A stretch of DNA of 64,000 nt from JASTVH01 sp042862465 (lineage in GTDB: Bacteria; Pseudomonadota; Gammaproteobacteria; Pseudomonadales; Oleiphilaceae): the NCBI GenBank assembly GCA_042862465.1, contig JASTVH010000003.1:372001-436000 (forward strand), written 5' to 3'. A program made the translations under genes and the position numbers. The notes under the pieces were generated by a model that had not been told where the DNA came from, did no database searches, and saw only the letters and a list, made by a program, of their open reading frames with translations. The first letter of the stretch is position 1, and each line of letters starts with the position of its first letter. Below, piece after piece: positions 26,915-37,000 of the stretch.

Positions 26915-28660
26915 ATGTTGTCAAACCGCCCAGTATCCGATTCCCGCAGGGGCGCACCCTGGAATGCCTGCCTCGGTGTCGCCATGGCACTTTTCCTGGC
27001 CGTCCATTCAGGACAGGCCCAGGCTGGCATGAAAGAAGCCACATCCTGGCTGGATCGGGAATTTACCGAAAGCACCTTGAGCCGTGAGCAGCAGCTTGAG
27101 GAAATGCAGTGGTTCGTGAAGGCTGCCAAGCCCTTCCGGGGCATGACCATCCGTGTGGTGTCAGAGCGGATCGATACCCACTCGTACGAGGCCAATGTCC
27201 TGGCCCCGGCCTTCGAGGACATTACCGGTATCAAGGTGATTCACGAAATCACCGGTGAAGATGATGTGGTCAAGAAGATCTCCGCCCAGATGCATCTGAA
27301 CCACAACATCTACGATGCCTACGTCAATGACAGTGACTGGATAGGATTGCACTACCGGTCCGGCAAGGTGGTGGCGCTGAGTGATTTCATGGCCGGGGAG
27401 GGCAAGGATGTGACATTGCCGACCCTGGATCTGGATGATTTCATCGGCCTGACCTTTACCACCGGTCCGGACGGCAAAGTCTATCAGCTGCCCGATCAGC
27501 AGTTCGCCAATCTCTACTGGTACCGCCACGACTGGTTTTCCCGCCCGGATCTGAGGAAACGCTTCAAAAAACGTTACGGTTACGACCTGGGCGTACCGCA
27601 GAACTGGTCCGCCTACGAGGATATCGCCGAGTTCTTCACCGTATACGTCAAGGAAATCGACGGACACCGTGTCTACGGTCACATGGACTACGGCAAGAAA
27701 GACCCTTCGCTGGGGTGGCGCTTCTCCGATGCCTGGTTGTCCATGGCCGGGGCCGGGGACAAGGGCATTCCCAACGGTTTGCCGGTGGACGACTGGGGCA
27801 TTCGGGTGGAAGGGTGTCATCCGGTGGGGGCCAGTGTCTCGCGAGGCGGTGCACTGAACAGCCCGGCGGCGGTGTTTGCTATCCGCAAGTACGCGGAGTG
27901 GCTGAACAAATATGCACCACCTGGCGCCAGGGAAATGAACTTTACCGAAGCCGGGGCCTGGCCCGGTCAGGGCCATATTGCTCAGCAGATCTTCTGGTAT
28001 ACGGCGTTTACTGCGGCCCTGACCGATCCCGCTCTGCCAGTCACCAAGGCCGACGGGTCACCCAAGTGGCGCATGGCCCCGTCACCGAAAGGGCCGTATT
28101 GGGAAAAGGGAATGAAACTGGGCTATCAGGACGCCGGTTCCTGGACGTTTCTCAAGAGCACGCCTCTGAAACGTCGCAAGGCGGCGTGGCTGTATGCCCA
28201 ATTTGTGGTGTCCAAAACGGTGTCTTTGAAGAAGATGATGGTTGGGCTCACACCGATCCGGGCCTCGGACATCAACTCGCAAACAATGACGAAGCTGGCC
28301 CCGCGCTATGGCGGGCTGATTGAATTCTACCGCAGCAAGGCACGGACGGCCTGGACCCCCACAGGGACCAATGTGCCGGATTATCCGGGGCTTGCGGACC
28401 TCTGGTGGAAGCGTATCGCGCCTGCCGCCAACGGCGAAATGTCCGCCCAGGCCGCCATGAACCGGATGGCCGCCGAGATGGATGAGCGCCTGGGGAATTT
28501 GGCCAAGGAAGGGCAGTTGCGATGTGCGCCGAAACTGAATCCGCCGCGACCGGAGAGCGAATGGCTGTCCCGGCCCGGGGCGCCCAAGCCCAGGCTCGAC
28601 AACGAGAAACCCCGGGGCAAGACAGTCCCCTATGAAGAATCGCTCAAGGCCTGGGAGTGA
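26915..28660 (+). CDS. ABC transporter extracellular solute-binding protein, orphan
   Basis: A 581-residue periplasmic protein with an N-terminal signal region (hydrophobic core CLGVAMALFLAVHSGQAQA) and a family 1 solute-binding fold: VIHEITGEDDVVKKISAQM, PDQQFANLYWYRHDWF and YQDAGSWTFLKSTPLKRRKAAW. The size and WKRIAPAANGEMSAQAAMNRMA resemble the glycerol or polyol binders of alphaproteobacterial GlpV type. No permease or ATPase gene adjoins it, so it either pairs with a distant transporter or has another role. A proline-rich tail of about 60 residues is unusual. Confidence 0.85.
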   Translation: MLSNRPVSDSRRGAPWNACLGVAMALFLAVHSGQAQAGMKEATSWLDREFTESTLSREQQLEEMQWFVKAAKPFRGMTIRVVSERIDTHSYEANVLAPAFEDITGIKVIHEITGEDDVVKKISAQMHLNHNIYDAYVNDSDWIGLHYRSGKVVALSDFMAGEGKDVTLPTLDLDDFIGLTFTTGPDGKVYQLPDQQFANLYWYRHDWFSRPDLRKRFKKRYGYDLGVPQNWSAYEDIAEFFTVYVKEIDGHRVYGHMDYGKKDPSLGWRFSDAWLSMAGAGDKGIPNGLPVDDWGIRVEGCHPVGASVSRGGALNSPAAVFAIRKYAEWLNKYAPPGAREMNFTEAGAWPGQGHIAQQIFWYTAFTAALTDPALPVTKADGSPKWRMAPSPKGPYWEKGMKLGYQDAGSWTFLKSTPLKRRKAAWLYAQFVVSKTVSLKKMMVGLTPIRASDINSQTMTKLAPRYGGLIEFYRSKARTAWTPTGTNVPDYPGLADLWWKRIAPAANGEMSAQAAMNRMAAEMDERLGNLAKEGQLRCAPKLNPPRPESEWLSRPGAPKPRLDNEKPRGKTVPYEESLKAWE

Positions 28661-28845
28661 GCGTTACGCCGGCATTCGTGCCGGCAGTTCGGGTGATTGA
28701 CCCGCTGCAACGTCTGAACGGGCAACAGGCAATGCATCGCGTTGTGCGACATAATGTGTGCGATGCAGAATTGTGTCCGGATGGAATCCGGTCATTTTGC
28801 TAACTTATAAGCTGGTGTGTCCGGGGACGGAGAGGGAGTGAAACT

Positions 28846-29619
28846 ATGCGGCGAATCCGCCGTAGTGCAAGGGGGATGCTGTACCGGTCGCCGGGGGCAG
28901 GCCCGATCCCCGTCATTGGCTTTGTGGTGACTTGGCTGCTGATGGGGCTCGCGTCCTCCGTACAGGCGGAAACCTATACCCTGTACACGGAGGAACTGCC
29001 CCCTTACGTCATGCGCGACGGAAAGCAGATCAGCGGAGCCGGTGTTGACGTGGTGACTGAGTTGTTCCGGCGTGCCGGGTACGACTTTCAGGTCAAGGTC
29101 CTTCCCTGGAAACGGGCCTACCTGATGGGGCGCACGGAGGAAAACAGCTGTGTTTTCCCGGTTCAGCGCAGTCAGGAGAACGAAGTCCTGTTCCAGTGGG
29201 TCAGTCCCATCTTCATTTCCCACTCGGCATTTTACAGCCTGGCGGACGCCTCATTCCGCATCCGCAGTCTGAAGGACGTGGAGAACCTGACCATTGGCAG
29301 TTATCTGGGCAGTGGGGACGCCGAATACCTGGAAGATCAGGGCTTTGAACTGGAACTGACCTCCACCAACCTTTCCAACATGAGAAAACTGGCCCTCAAG
29401 CGTCTCGACGTCTGGGCCGTGGACACCCTGACCGCCTCCTACCTGATTCAGCACTTTGGTGAAGTGCTGCTCAAGAAGCAGTTGGTGTATTTCACGACGT
29501 TACGGGCACTGGGCTGTAACCTTGCGGTGCCGGAACCGGTGATCGCCGGGCTCAATAACGCTCTCAAGTCGATGTATGCCGACGGGACTGTCGACCGTAT
29601 CCTGGATGGCTATCGCTGA
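28846..29619 (+). CDS. Family 3 solute-binding protein, orphan
   Basis: A 257-residue SBP_bac_3 protein with a long signal segment (about residues 20-42, ending SSVQA) and a mature part starting ETYTLYTEELPPYVM. The ligand-cage motifs seen in amino acid binders (GAGVDVVTELFRRAG, FPVQRSQENEVLFQWVSP) are present. Transporter genes are absent, as for many proteins of this short class in marine gammaproteobacteria. It may feed a distant transporter or a sensor. Confidence 0.82.
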   Translation: MRRIRRSARGMLYRSPGAGPIPVIGFVVTWLLMGLASSVQAETYTLYTEELPPYVMRDGKQISGAGVDVVTELFRRAGYDFQVKVLPWKRAYLMGRTEENSCVFPVQRSQENEVLFQWVSPIFISHSAFYSLADASFRIRSLKDVENLTIGSYLGSGDAEYLEDQGFELELTSTNLSNMRKLALKRLDVWAVDTLTASYLIQHFGEVLLKKQLVYFTTLRALGCNLAVPEPVIAGLNNALKSMYADGTVDRILDGYR

Positions 29620-29645
29620 CAGACGCTCCGGTTGCAGCAAAGTCA

Positions 29646-29674
29646 TTGATATTGGGTACACTGGCCTGTATAGG
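29646..29674 (+). promoter_or_regulatory. Sigma-70-like promoter for yjbQ
   Basis: TTGATA (29646-29651), a 17-base spacer and TATAGG (29669-29674). The start codon follows about 29 bases later with GGAAG between. The hexamers match 5 of 6 and 4 of 6 positions of consensus. Confidence 0.5.
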
Positions 29675-29702
29675 CTAATGGTCAGAGGATGGAAGCCTGT
29701 TT

Positions 29703-30128
29703 ATGTGGCATCAAACAACCATTACATTGCGTGCCCGGCCCCGCGGGTTTCACCTGGTTACCGAAGAAATCCTGGATGGTGTGCCGGAAATGCGCCTGGT
29801 GAAGGTCGGGCTGCTCCACCTATTCATCCAGCATACGTCTGCCTCCCTGGCCATCAACGAGAATGCCGATCCCACGGTGCGCAGCGATATGGAGGCGCAT
29901 TTTAACCAAGCGGTGCCGGAAAATGCGCCTTATTACCAGCACACCCTGGAAGGGGCCGATGATATGCCGGCGCACATCAAGGCGGTGACGGTGGGTTCGA
30001 GTCTGTCCATTCCCGTAACGCAGGGGCGGCCCAATTTGGGCACCTGGCAGGGGATCTATCTCGGGGAACACCGCAATCATGCCGGCAGCCGGCGTGTGGT
30101 GGCGACACTTTGGGGCGACAAGGGCTAA
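29703..30128 (+). CDS. yjbQ: YjbQ / UPF0047 family protein
   Basis: This 141-residue protein carries all family blocks: FHLVTEEI, LFIQHTSASLAINENADPTVRSDME, ADDMPAHIKAVTVGSSLSIPV, and NLGTWQGIYLGEHRNHAGSR. The conserved histidines and acidic residues form a putative metal site. The family is reported to have secondary thiamine-phosphate synthase activity, though its physiological role is uncertain. It lies 12 bases upstream of the BrkB-family gene, so the two are probably co-transcribed. Confidence 0.93.
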   Translation: MWHQTTITLRARPRGFHLVTEEILDGVPEMRLVKVGLLHLFIQHTSASLAINENADPTVRSDMEAHFNQAVPENAPYYQHTLEGADDMPAHIKAVTVGSSLSIPVTQGRPNLGTWQGIYLGEHRNHAGSRRVVATLWGDKG

Positions 30129-30140
30129 AGGGACGACAGC

Positions 30141-31529
30141 GTGGCTTCGAGGCAAATCAAAGACAGGGCCCACCAATTCCAGGACTGGATCCTGAAAAAT
30201 CCGGACCAGCCGATGGGGCGGCTGTGGCGGTTGCTGCACCGGGTGGCCCGTATTGGCTATGCGGTGGGGCGCGACCTGCTGAACGGGACGCTCACCCTGC
30301 ACGCCATGAGCCTGGTTTACACCACCTTGCTGTCCATGGTGCCGCTCCTGGCGCTGAGCTTCTCGGTGCTCAAGGCCATGGGGGTGCATGAGCGCCTGGA
30401 ACCTCTGCTATACCAGTTTTTCGATCCGCTGGGCACCCGTGGCCATGAGCTGGCACAGCAAATCCTCGACTTTGTCGACAACATCAAGGTCGGGGTGCTT
30501 GGTTCCATGGGCCTGGCGTTATTGGTCTATACCGTCATTTCCCTGGTGCAGAAAATCGAGCGCTCCTTCAATATGATCTGGCACGTGCCGGACATGCGCT
30601 CTCTGGCTCAGCGCTTCTCCAATTACCTGAGCGTGATCATGATCGGCCCGCTGTTGATGGTGTCGGCGATTGGCGTGTCCGCCACGGTCTTCTCCTCGGA
30701 AATTGTCCAGGCGCTGCTGGCCATTGAGCCGTTTGGTTCGGTGTTTGTGCTGCTGAGTCGCATGACACCGTTTTTCCTGGTGGTGGGCGCCTTCACTTTC
30801 GTCTACGTGTTTATTCCCAATACCAGGGTAAGGCTGCGCAGTGCGTTCTTTGGCGGTCTGTTGGCAGGGGTGGCGTGGCAGGCCGGCGGTGTGCTTTTCG
30901 CCTCCTTCGTGGTGGGCTCGACCAAGTACGAGGCGATCTATTCCAGCTTCGCCATCGGCATCATTCTACTCATCTGGCTCTACATCAGCTGGCTGGTTCT
31001 GCTGGTCGGGGCGGCCATCAGCTACTACCACCAGCACGAGAACTCCATTGCCCGACGCTGGCAGGTGCGTTCTTCTCCGCAGCTGGAGGAGCACTTGGCA
31101 TTGACCATTGTCTGGCGGGTGGCCAAGGCCTTTGAATTCCGCCAGCCACCTCCTCAGCAGGAGGCCATGGAGGCCAGTTTGCCGGTCCCCGGGGAGCTGA
31201 GTCGGCGTATCAGTGACAAGCTGCTGCGACAGCATATCCTTGTTCTGGCCGGGGAGAACGGCGATTGTCTGCTACCCGGGCGGCCCCTTGACCAGATCAG
31301 CGTCAGCGATGTGCTGCAGGCGACCCGGGTCGACGAGGAAGGGCTTGTGCAGCGCCTACCGGCCTGGCCGGGGCCTGACCTGGTAACGGCCAGCGGCGAT
31401 CAGCTGGATGTTTCGCTACAGTCACTGTTGCGCCAGCCCGGGGCGGAAGCCGCATACCCGGCAGGACTCAACGCGATCTCAACATCTCCAGAAGCTGCGC
31501 CCGAATGGGCGGGAAACGCTCGGGACTGA
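30141..31529 (+). CDS. YihY/BrkB family inner-membrane protein
   Basis: A 462-residue protein with a YihY core (about residues 30-300, six hydrophobic segments) and a soluble C-terminal extension of about 150 residues. Core blocks are TLHAMSLVYTTLLSMVPLLALSFSVLKAMG, ERSFNMIWHVPDMRS and YSSFAIGIILLIWLYISWLVLLVGAAISYY. The family was once called RNase BN, wrongly; its function is unknown. The last 62 bases overlap, tail to tail, the 3' end of the HDOD gene on the opposite strand. Confidence 0.92.
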   Translation: MASRQIKDRAHQFQDWILKNPDQPMGRLWRLLHRVARIGYAVGRDLLNGTLTLHAMSLVYTTLLSMVPLLALSFSVLKAMGVHERLEPLLYQFFDPLGTRGHELAQQILDFVDNIKVGVLGSMGLALLVYTVISLVQKIERSFNMIWHVPDMRSLAQRFSNYLSVIMIGPLLMVSAIGVSATVFSSEIVQALLAIEPFGSVFVLLSRMTPFFLVVGAFTFVYVFIPNTRVRLRSAFFGGLLAGVAWQAGGVLFASFVVGSTKYEAIYSSFAIGIILLIWLYISWLVLLVGAAISYYHQHENSIARRWQVRSSPQLEEHLALTIVWRVAKAFEFRQPPPQQEAMEASLPVPGELSRRISDKLLRQHILVLAGENGDCLLPGRPLDQISVSDVLQATRVDEEGLVQRLPAWPGPDLVTASGDQLDVSLQSLLRQPGAEAAYPAGLNAISTSPEAAPEWAGNARD

Positions 31530-32490
31530 GCCGTAACAGGGCCGTCAGCCGTTCTTCCGGCAGGTTGCGCTGATGGGCGAGGCGCAGCACCTCGCGGGTC
31601 GCCAGGATCATGCCGTCATTGAGCGGCGTGTGAGCGGTTACGATGGACGGGCGCTGGGCTTCCAGCAGGTGGGCATGATAGTGCGGCGGCAGATCCCATT
31701 CCTCGGCTATCAGGGCGCATACCCGCCAATAGTGTTCGGAGATCAGCTGGTAGGTCAGGTCTGGGGCCGGCCGGCTCTCGCCACGCTTCCCGTGCAAACC
31801 CAGTATCGTCCGGAACAGCACCAGATCGGCCAGGGCCGGCAGCAGCCCCACCATGAAAAACTCTGTGCCATCACGGTTCTGGCTGCGGGCAATCAGCTCC
31901 GCCGCCCGACCACAGGCCAGCCCCCAGTGCCAGGCACGCTTGGCGAAAAGGGCCTCGGCCTGGCTGCGGGCACGCATCATCGGGCGCATAACGGCAGCAG
32001 CAATCAGGCTGCGTACACCTTCGATTCCCAGCACAAAAACCGCATGGTCCACGGACTCGATGGTCAGCTCGCCGGGGCGGAAGTAGGGCGAGTTGGCCAT
32101 ATGCAGCAGTTGGTCAGTCAGGGCCGGGTCGGCCAGGATGATTTCCGCCAGGGCATGGCGATTGATGGTGGGATCGGCTACCGCCTTCATCAGCTGCGGC
32201 AGCACCATTGTCTGGCGGGGCAGGCTCTGGAGCGCCGCTTCCGGTGACGCCAGGGCCCGTTGCAGCTCGCGCCGTAGCGGGCGATCGGAATGGCGGGGGC
32301 TTTTCAGCAGACGGTCGTCGCAATCCAGAAACCAGGCGAACAGAAAGCGATCCAGCTTGGCCAGATCGTCCCGGTCAATGGCGGGCAATTCGTCCGGATG
32401 TTTGCCGCTGGTCAGTTTTCCGTGTTCAAAAAGCGGTGTCGGCGCCTTGTTTCCGGGGCCGCGCCAGCTCCGGGTCAACCATTCCCACAT
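31468..32490 (-). CDS. HDOD-domain protein
   Basis: The 340-residue protein contains an HDOD domain (about residues 95-290) with LPQLMKAVADPTINRHALAEIILADPALTDQLLHMANSPYF and SVDHAVFVLGIEGVRSLI. HDOD proteins are catalytically silent HD relatives used in signalling and regulation. An extra N-terminal segment (KLDRFLFAWFLDCDDRLL) is not recognised. The start is the ATG at 32490 (MWEWLTRSW). A longer open frame to 32559 has no ribosome site. The 3' end overlaps brkB by 62 bases. Confidence 0.87.
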   Translation of the reverse strand: MWEWLTRSWRGPGNKAPTPLFEHGKLTSGKHPDELPAIDRDDLAKLDRFLFAWFLDCDDRLLKSPRHSDRPLRRELQRALASPEAALQSLPRQTMVLPQLMKAVADPTINRHALAEIILADPALTDQLLHMANSPYFRPGELTIESVDHAVFVLGIEGVRSLIAAAVMRPMMRARSQAEALFAKRAWHWGLACGRAAELIARSQNRDGTEFFMVGLLPALADLVLFRTILGLHGKRGESRPAPDLTYQLISEHYWRVCALIAEEWDLPPHYHAHLLEAQRPSIVTAHTPLNDGMILATREVLRLAHQRNLPEERLTALLRLSPERFPPIRAQLLEMLRSR

Positions 32491-32606
32491 GGGGCGATGC
32501 TCCCTTCCGTGCCCATGACTTCTGATTGAGTATAGGTCGCAACCAAAAGTAAGTGCCAACCGGAATCTGGCGGGAAGGTGGGGGCTGAAGAAAGCACCGC
32601 TCTGGC

Positions 32607-32628
32607 GTCCGACGTTGGACGCCAGAGG
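32607..32628. repeat. Heptad-family hairpin near the DUF445 gene 3' end
   Basis: GCGTCCGACGTTGGACGC is an imperfect palindrome (GCGTCC paired with GGACGC). It ends within a few bases of the stop codon of the minus-strand DUF445 gene at 32631, matching the 3'-end placement of the family. Confidence 0.7.
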
Positions 32629-32630
32629 CT

Positions 32631-33860
32631 TCAGTTAAAGGTCCAGCCGAAAACGAAGATCACCTGGGCCAGGCCGGCAACGGCACCCAGCACCGCCCCG
32701 ACCGCAATCAGCTTGATCTCGTCTTCCTGGAAACAGGGGCGCAGCAGATCCTGGAATTCCGGTGAGGAGAGCTCCTCCATCCGCACCCGCATGATGGCTT
32801 CCACCGCTTCGGCCCGGTCTTTCTCGAATACCGGATCACTGAACGCGGTCGCGGAAATCTCAATCGCTTTCTCGCCCACCTTGTTCTTGAGCGTGGCAAA
32901 GCCGGTGGGGCCGAAGGCCATCTGGGTCAGCGGCTTGGAGATGCCGGCGGTTTCGTCCACCAGCGGCTTGATGTGTTTCTTGACCATGTTCTTGGCGCGA
33001 TCCGCCTTGGGGCCATTGAGAATGGCGTTGATGATGTTGCCGATGGTCAGGATCTCGTGGGTGATGATGGCCGTAAAGGATTGCGCCACTTCCGGCTGGC
33101 GGCGCAGGAACAGCCCCTGCAGGGTGAACGGGCCAATCTTGACCGGTTCCAGCGGCCGGAAAATGACGTTCAGGGCGATCCAGTTGGTGGCCCAGCCCAC
33201 CAGCAGGCCGAACACCGGGAGCACCCACCAGGACTGGTAGAAGTACCAGCCGGCCATCTGGATGAGGCCGAACAGGAAGCCGAAGTAGAGCCCGGAATTG
33301 ATGATGAACTTGAATTCCTTGTCGCCGCATTCCAGGAAGATACGGTTGAGCAGCCGCTTGTCGTGCTCCAGCTGGTCGACCACCATAGCCTTGATGTCGA
33401 GCAGGTCTTCGATGTTGTCGGAGAGATCGCCGACCAGATCGTCCACCAGTTGCGGGGCCGACTTGCGCACCCGTTCGTAGACCATGTTGCGGGCGCTGGC
33501 GGGGAGGTTTTCCCAGAAGGTGGGGTATTCCTTGAGCATGATCTCGTCCACGTACTCCTCGGTACGCGGTGTCACCGTTTCCACGATGTATTTGGACAGC
33601 ACCTGCGGATCGATCTGCTCGAAGATCTCCTGCACGGTACCGATCTTGGAGATCGTGGCATCGACGCTCTTGGCGGCCATCTTGCGGGCCTTGGAGGGAA
33701 TGATGCCCTGCCACCCCCAGATGGGGCGGATGCCCCAGAATTCGAGAGGGTAGAAGGTCATCTTGATTGCCAGCCAGTTGGTGGACCAGCCGATCAACGC
33801 GGCAATCACCGGGATGCTGACGTACTTCCAGAACTCAATATCGGATAACAGCGCACTCAT
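32631..33860 (-). CDS. DUF445 family membrane protein
   Basis: This 409-residue protein has an N-terminal hydrophobic segment (about 10-35, ending NWLAIKMTFYPLEFWG), a repeat of the same motif mid-protein (GLLVGWATNWIALNVIFRPLEP) and a C-terminal hydrophobic segment (IAVGAVLGAVAGLAQVIFVFGW). DUF445 proteins (YjiN, YheB relatives) are inner-membrane proteins of unknown function. The internal duplication of NW(L/I)A(I/L)xxxFxPLE is seen in this family. It stands alone. Confidence 0.87.
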   Translation of the reverse strand: MSALLSDIEFWKYVSIPVIAALIGWSTNWLAIKMTFYPLEFWGIRPIWGWQGIIPSKARKMAAKSVDATISKIGTVQEIFEQIDPQVLSKYIVETVTPRTEEYVDEIMLKEYPTFWENLPASARNMVYERVRKSAPQLVDDLVGDLSDNIEDLLDIKAMVVDQLEHDKRLLNRIFLECGDKEFKFIINSGLYFGFLFGLIQMAGWYFYQSWWVLPVFGLLVGWATNWIALNVIFRPLEPVKIGPFTLQGLFLRRQPEVAQSFTAIITHEILTIGNIINAILNGPKADRAKNMVKKHIKPLVDETAGISKPLTQMAFGPTGFATLKNKVGEKAIEISATAFSDPVFEKDRAEAVEAIMRVRMEELSSPEFQDLLRPCFQEDEIKLIAVGAVLGAVAGLAQVIFVFGWTFN

Positions 33861-34015
33861 CCAAACAACCTGACGATGGTTCTTCTCGTTTCAGGCGTCT
33901 GCGGGGTAGCCAGTGGCAGGCACCTGGTCCATTTGTTGGCGAAAGATGATCCTCGGGGGGTGGAGAGAAGTCAATGACACAAATGACGTTCTGCTAAATA
34001 GGTCAGATTGTCGGA

Positions 34016-34031
34016 CGTCAGACGTCTGACG
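34016..34031. repeat. Heptad-family perfect palindrome at the RND pump 3' end
   Basis: CGTCAGACGTCTGACG is a perfect 16-base palindrome within a longer run of heptad words (34010-34040). The stop codon of the pump gene (34018-34020) lies inside it, so the last residues (QRPTSDV) are encoded by repeat DNA. Confidence 0.85.
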
Positions 34032-37000
34032 TCGGACGCTGAACACCCTGTTCATCACCCCGCATGCGCCGCAGCCACTCTGCCGTATCCTCGATCAGTG
34101 ACAGCAACACAGGAATCACCAGCAGTATCAGCATGGTCCCCACGGCCAGGCCGAAGCTGATGCTGACCGCCATGGGAATCAGGAATTGCGCCTGCAGGGA
34201 GGTTTCGAACAGCAGCGGCAGCAGGCCGCTGATGGTGGTCAGCGAGGTCAGCAATACCGCCCGCAGGCGCTGGCAGGAGGCTTCGAGCAGGGCTTCGCGT
34301 ACCGCCATGCCTTCCTGGCGCAGTTGTTTGTAGAACGTGACCAGAATGATCGAGTCGTTGATGACGATGCCCGCCAGGCCGAACATCCCGAACTGGGAGA
34401 GAATAGTCAGGTCGATGCCCAGCAGCCAGTGGCCCAGGATCGCCCCGCACAACCCGAATGGAATGGCGACCATCACCGCCAGGGGCCAGGTGTAGGCGGC
34501 GAAGACCCAGGCCAGGATGAGGTAGATCATGGCAAAGGCGACCAGGGCGCCGGCCTTCATGTCCGACGTGGTTTCCGCCTGGTCCTCGGCCTGGCCCTTG
34601 TAGGTGGCTTCCACCCCGTAGCGGGCGGTGAGGTCGTTGAGGGTGTTCGTCCGCAGGTTGTCCAGTACATCGTTGGCGTTGGTGATGGCGGCATCCACCT
34701 CGGCGGTGACGTGTACCCCCAGCTTACCGTCTGTATGGCGCAGCAGTTCCAGGCCCCGGCGCGAATCCAGGTTGATGATGTTGGCCAGTGGCGTGACACC
34801 GCCCTGGGGCGTGACGATGGGCAGCGTATCCAGCGTGGCCTGGGCTTCTCGCTCGCGTTCCGGCAGCAGGATGCGGACCTCGATCTCGTCGTATTCGTCG
34901 TAATAAACCTGCAGCAACTGGCCATCCAGCGCCGCCCGCATCTGGCGACCGACATCGTCGATGGTCAGCCCCTGGGACTCGGCCAGCGGGGTCAGCTGGA
35001 AGACGTATTGCTGTTTGCCCCAGGGTAGGTCATCAATGATGTCGGAGACGCCGGCGAACTCGCCCAGCGCTGCTTTCACTTCTTCCGCCGCTTTCTTGAG
35101 GGTGATCGCATCGGCGCCGGTCAGCAGGACGTCGATCGGCTTGCCCGGCGGGCCGCCCTGGGGCGTGGTGATCGACAGCTGCTCGATGCCGGCGGGGCGT
35201 GGCAGGGCTTTACGCCAGGCCCGGATGAACTCCTCGTTGCGGACCTCGCGCTCATCCGGCATCACCAGTTCCACCGACACCATGGCGTACTGCTCGCCGT
35301 TCTCGATGTTGCGGCCGCCATTAAAGGACGCCTGGTTGAGTCGCAGCAGGGCGGAGGTCACCAGATCCTGGCCTTCTTCCGCCTTGAAGCGCTCGTTGAC
35401 CTCCCACAGGGTGTCTTCCATTTGCCGGCCAAAGGCCTTGACCTCGGACGGGGGTGTTCCCGAGGCGAACTTGACCCCAGCCACCACCTGGGAACCCGGA
35501 GGAGTGGGGAAGAAATTGAACTGTACAAAGCCGGTGGCCACCAGGGCCACGCTGAACGCCATGGCGCACAGGGTGATGACGATGGTGGTGCCACGATGGG
35601 CCAGGGTCCACTGCGCCAGGGGACGGAACTGTTTGTCGCGGAAGTGGGCGAAGGCCGCCTCCAGCTTCTGCCGGGTGGGCGAGGGCTCCTTGTGGTGGTG
35701 GCGATGAAAGCTGGCGCGCAGGTGCCCCGGGAGGATCAGGAAGCATTCCACCAGCGAGGCAATGATGACGCAGACCACCACAAAGGGAATGTCCTTGAGC
35801 ACCTGGCCGATGATTCCGCCAATCAGCATCAGCGGCAGGAACGCGGCAATGGTGGTCAGGGAGGACGACATGACCGGCACCAGCATCCGCCGGGCACCCC
35901 CTTCGGCCGCCTGCAGCGAGCGCTCCCCGCGCTCGTAGTGGGTCATGGCGTCTTCGGCCACCACAATGGCATCGTCGACGATGATCCCCAACGCCATGAT
36001 CAGGGCGAACAGGCTAATCATGTTGATGCTGCCGCCACTCAACCACAGCACCGCAAGGGTACCGAGGATGGACACCGGAATGCCGGCCGCCACCCAGAAG
36101 GCAATGCGTCCATTGAGGAACAGGTAGAGAATGCCGACCACCAGCAGCAGACCGGTGGCACCATTGCGGACCAACAGTTCGATGCGCTGTTCGATGAATT
36201 GGTAGCGCTCGTCGACGGCCTGTAGTTCCAGGCCTTCCGGCAGGGTGGGCCGGGTGTCGACCAGCCAGTCTTTCATGATCTCGGCGGCGGTGAGGGCATC
36301 GGCGCTTTCGGTGCGCTGGAGCTTGAGCAGCACCGCCGGGTTGCCGTGATAGAAGATCTCTGGCGAGCCGTCCTTGCCACGCTGCTCGATATCGGCGATG
36401 TCGGACAGGGTTAGCCGCTTGCCGTCTTCGGTGGTGAGCAGGGTGAGCTCGGCAAAATCTTTCGCCGAGCGTTTCTTCTCCAGACTGCGGACTTCGCGCA
36501 CCGCATCCTCGTCGCCCACTGTGCCGGCGGGGATATCCTGGCTCTGGTTGACGATGCGCTGACCGAGCTGTGGCAGGGACTGGCCCAGGGCGGTGATGGT
36601 CTGGGAATCCACCTCGATGGCAATTTCCCGCTCTGGCAGACCGGAGAATTCCACCTTGGCGATGCCCCGATCCAGCAGCTCCTTCTCGAAGCGGTGGGCC
36701 ATCGGCCGCAGCGATTCCCGCGAGACGTCGCCGGCCAGGATCAGGGTGGCGATATCCTCGTTGCGGACGACCTTGGAGATCTCCGGCTCCTCCGCATCCG
36801 AAGGCAGGTTGCGCACCAGGCTGACAAACTCGTTGACCTGGTCCAGGGCGATGCCCATGTCGGTGCCTTCCTCGTACTCGATAACAATGGAGCTGGCACC
36901 GCGCATCGAGGTGGAGCGCATTTCGTCTACGTTATCGAGGTTTTTCAGTTCCTGTTCCAGGGGGGTGGTAATCGAGCGGGCCACATCCTCTGCGGAGGCG

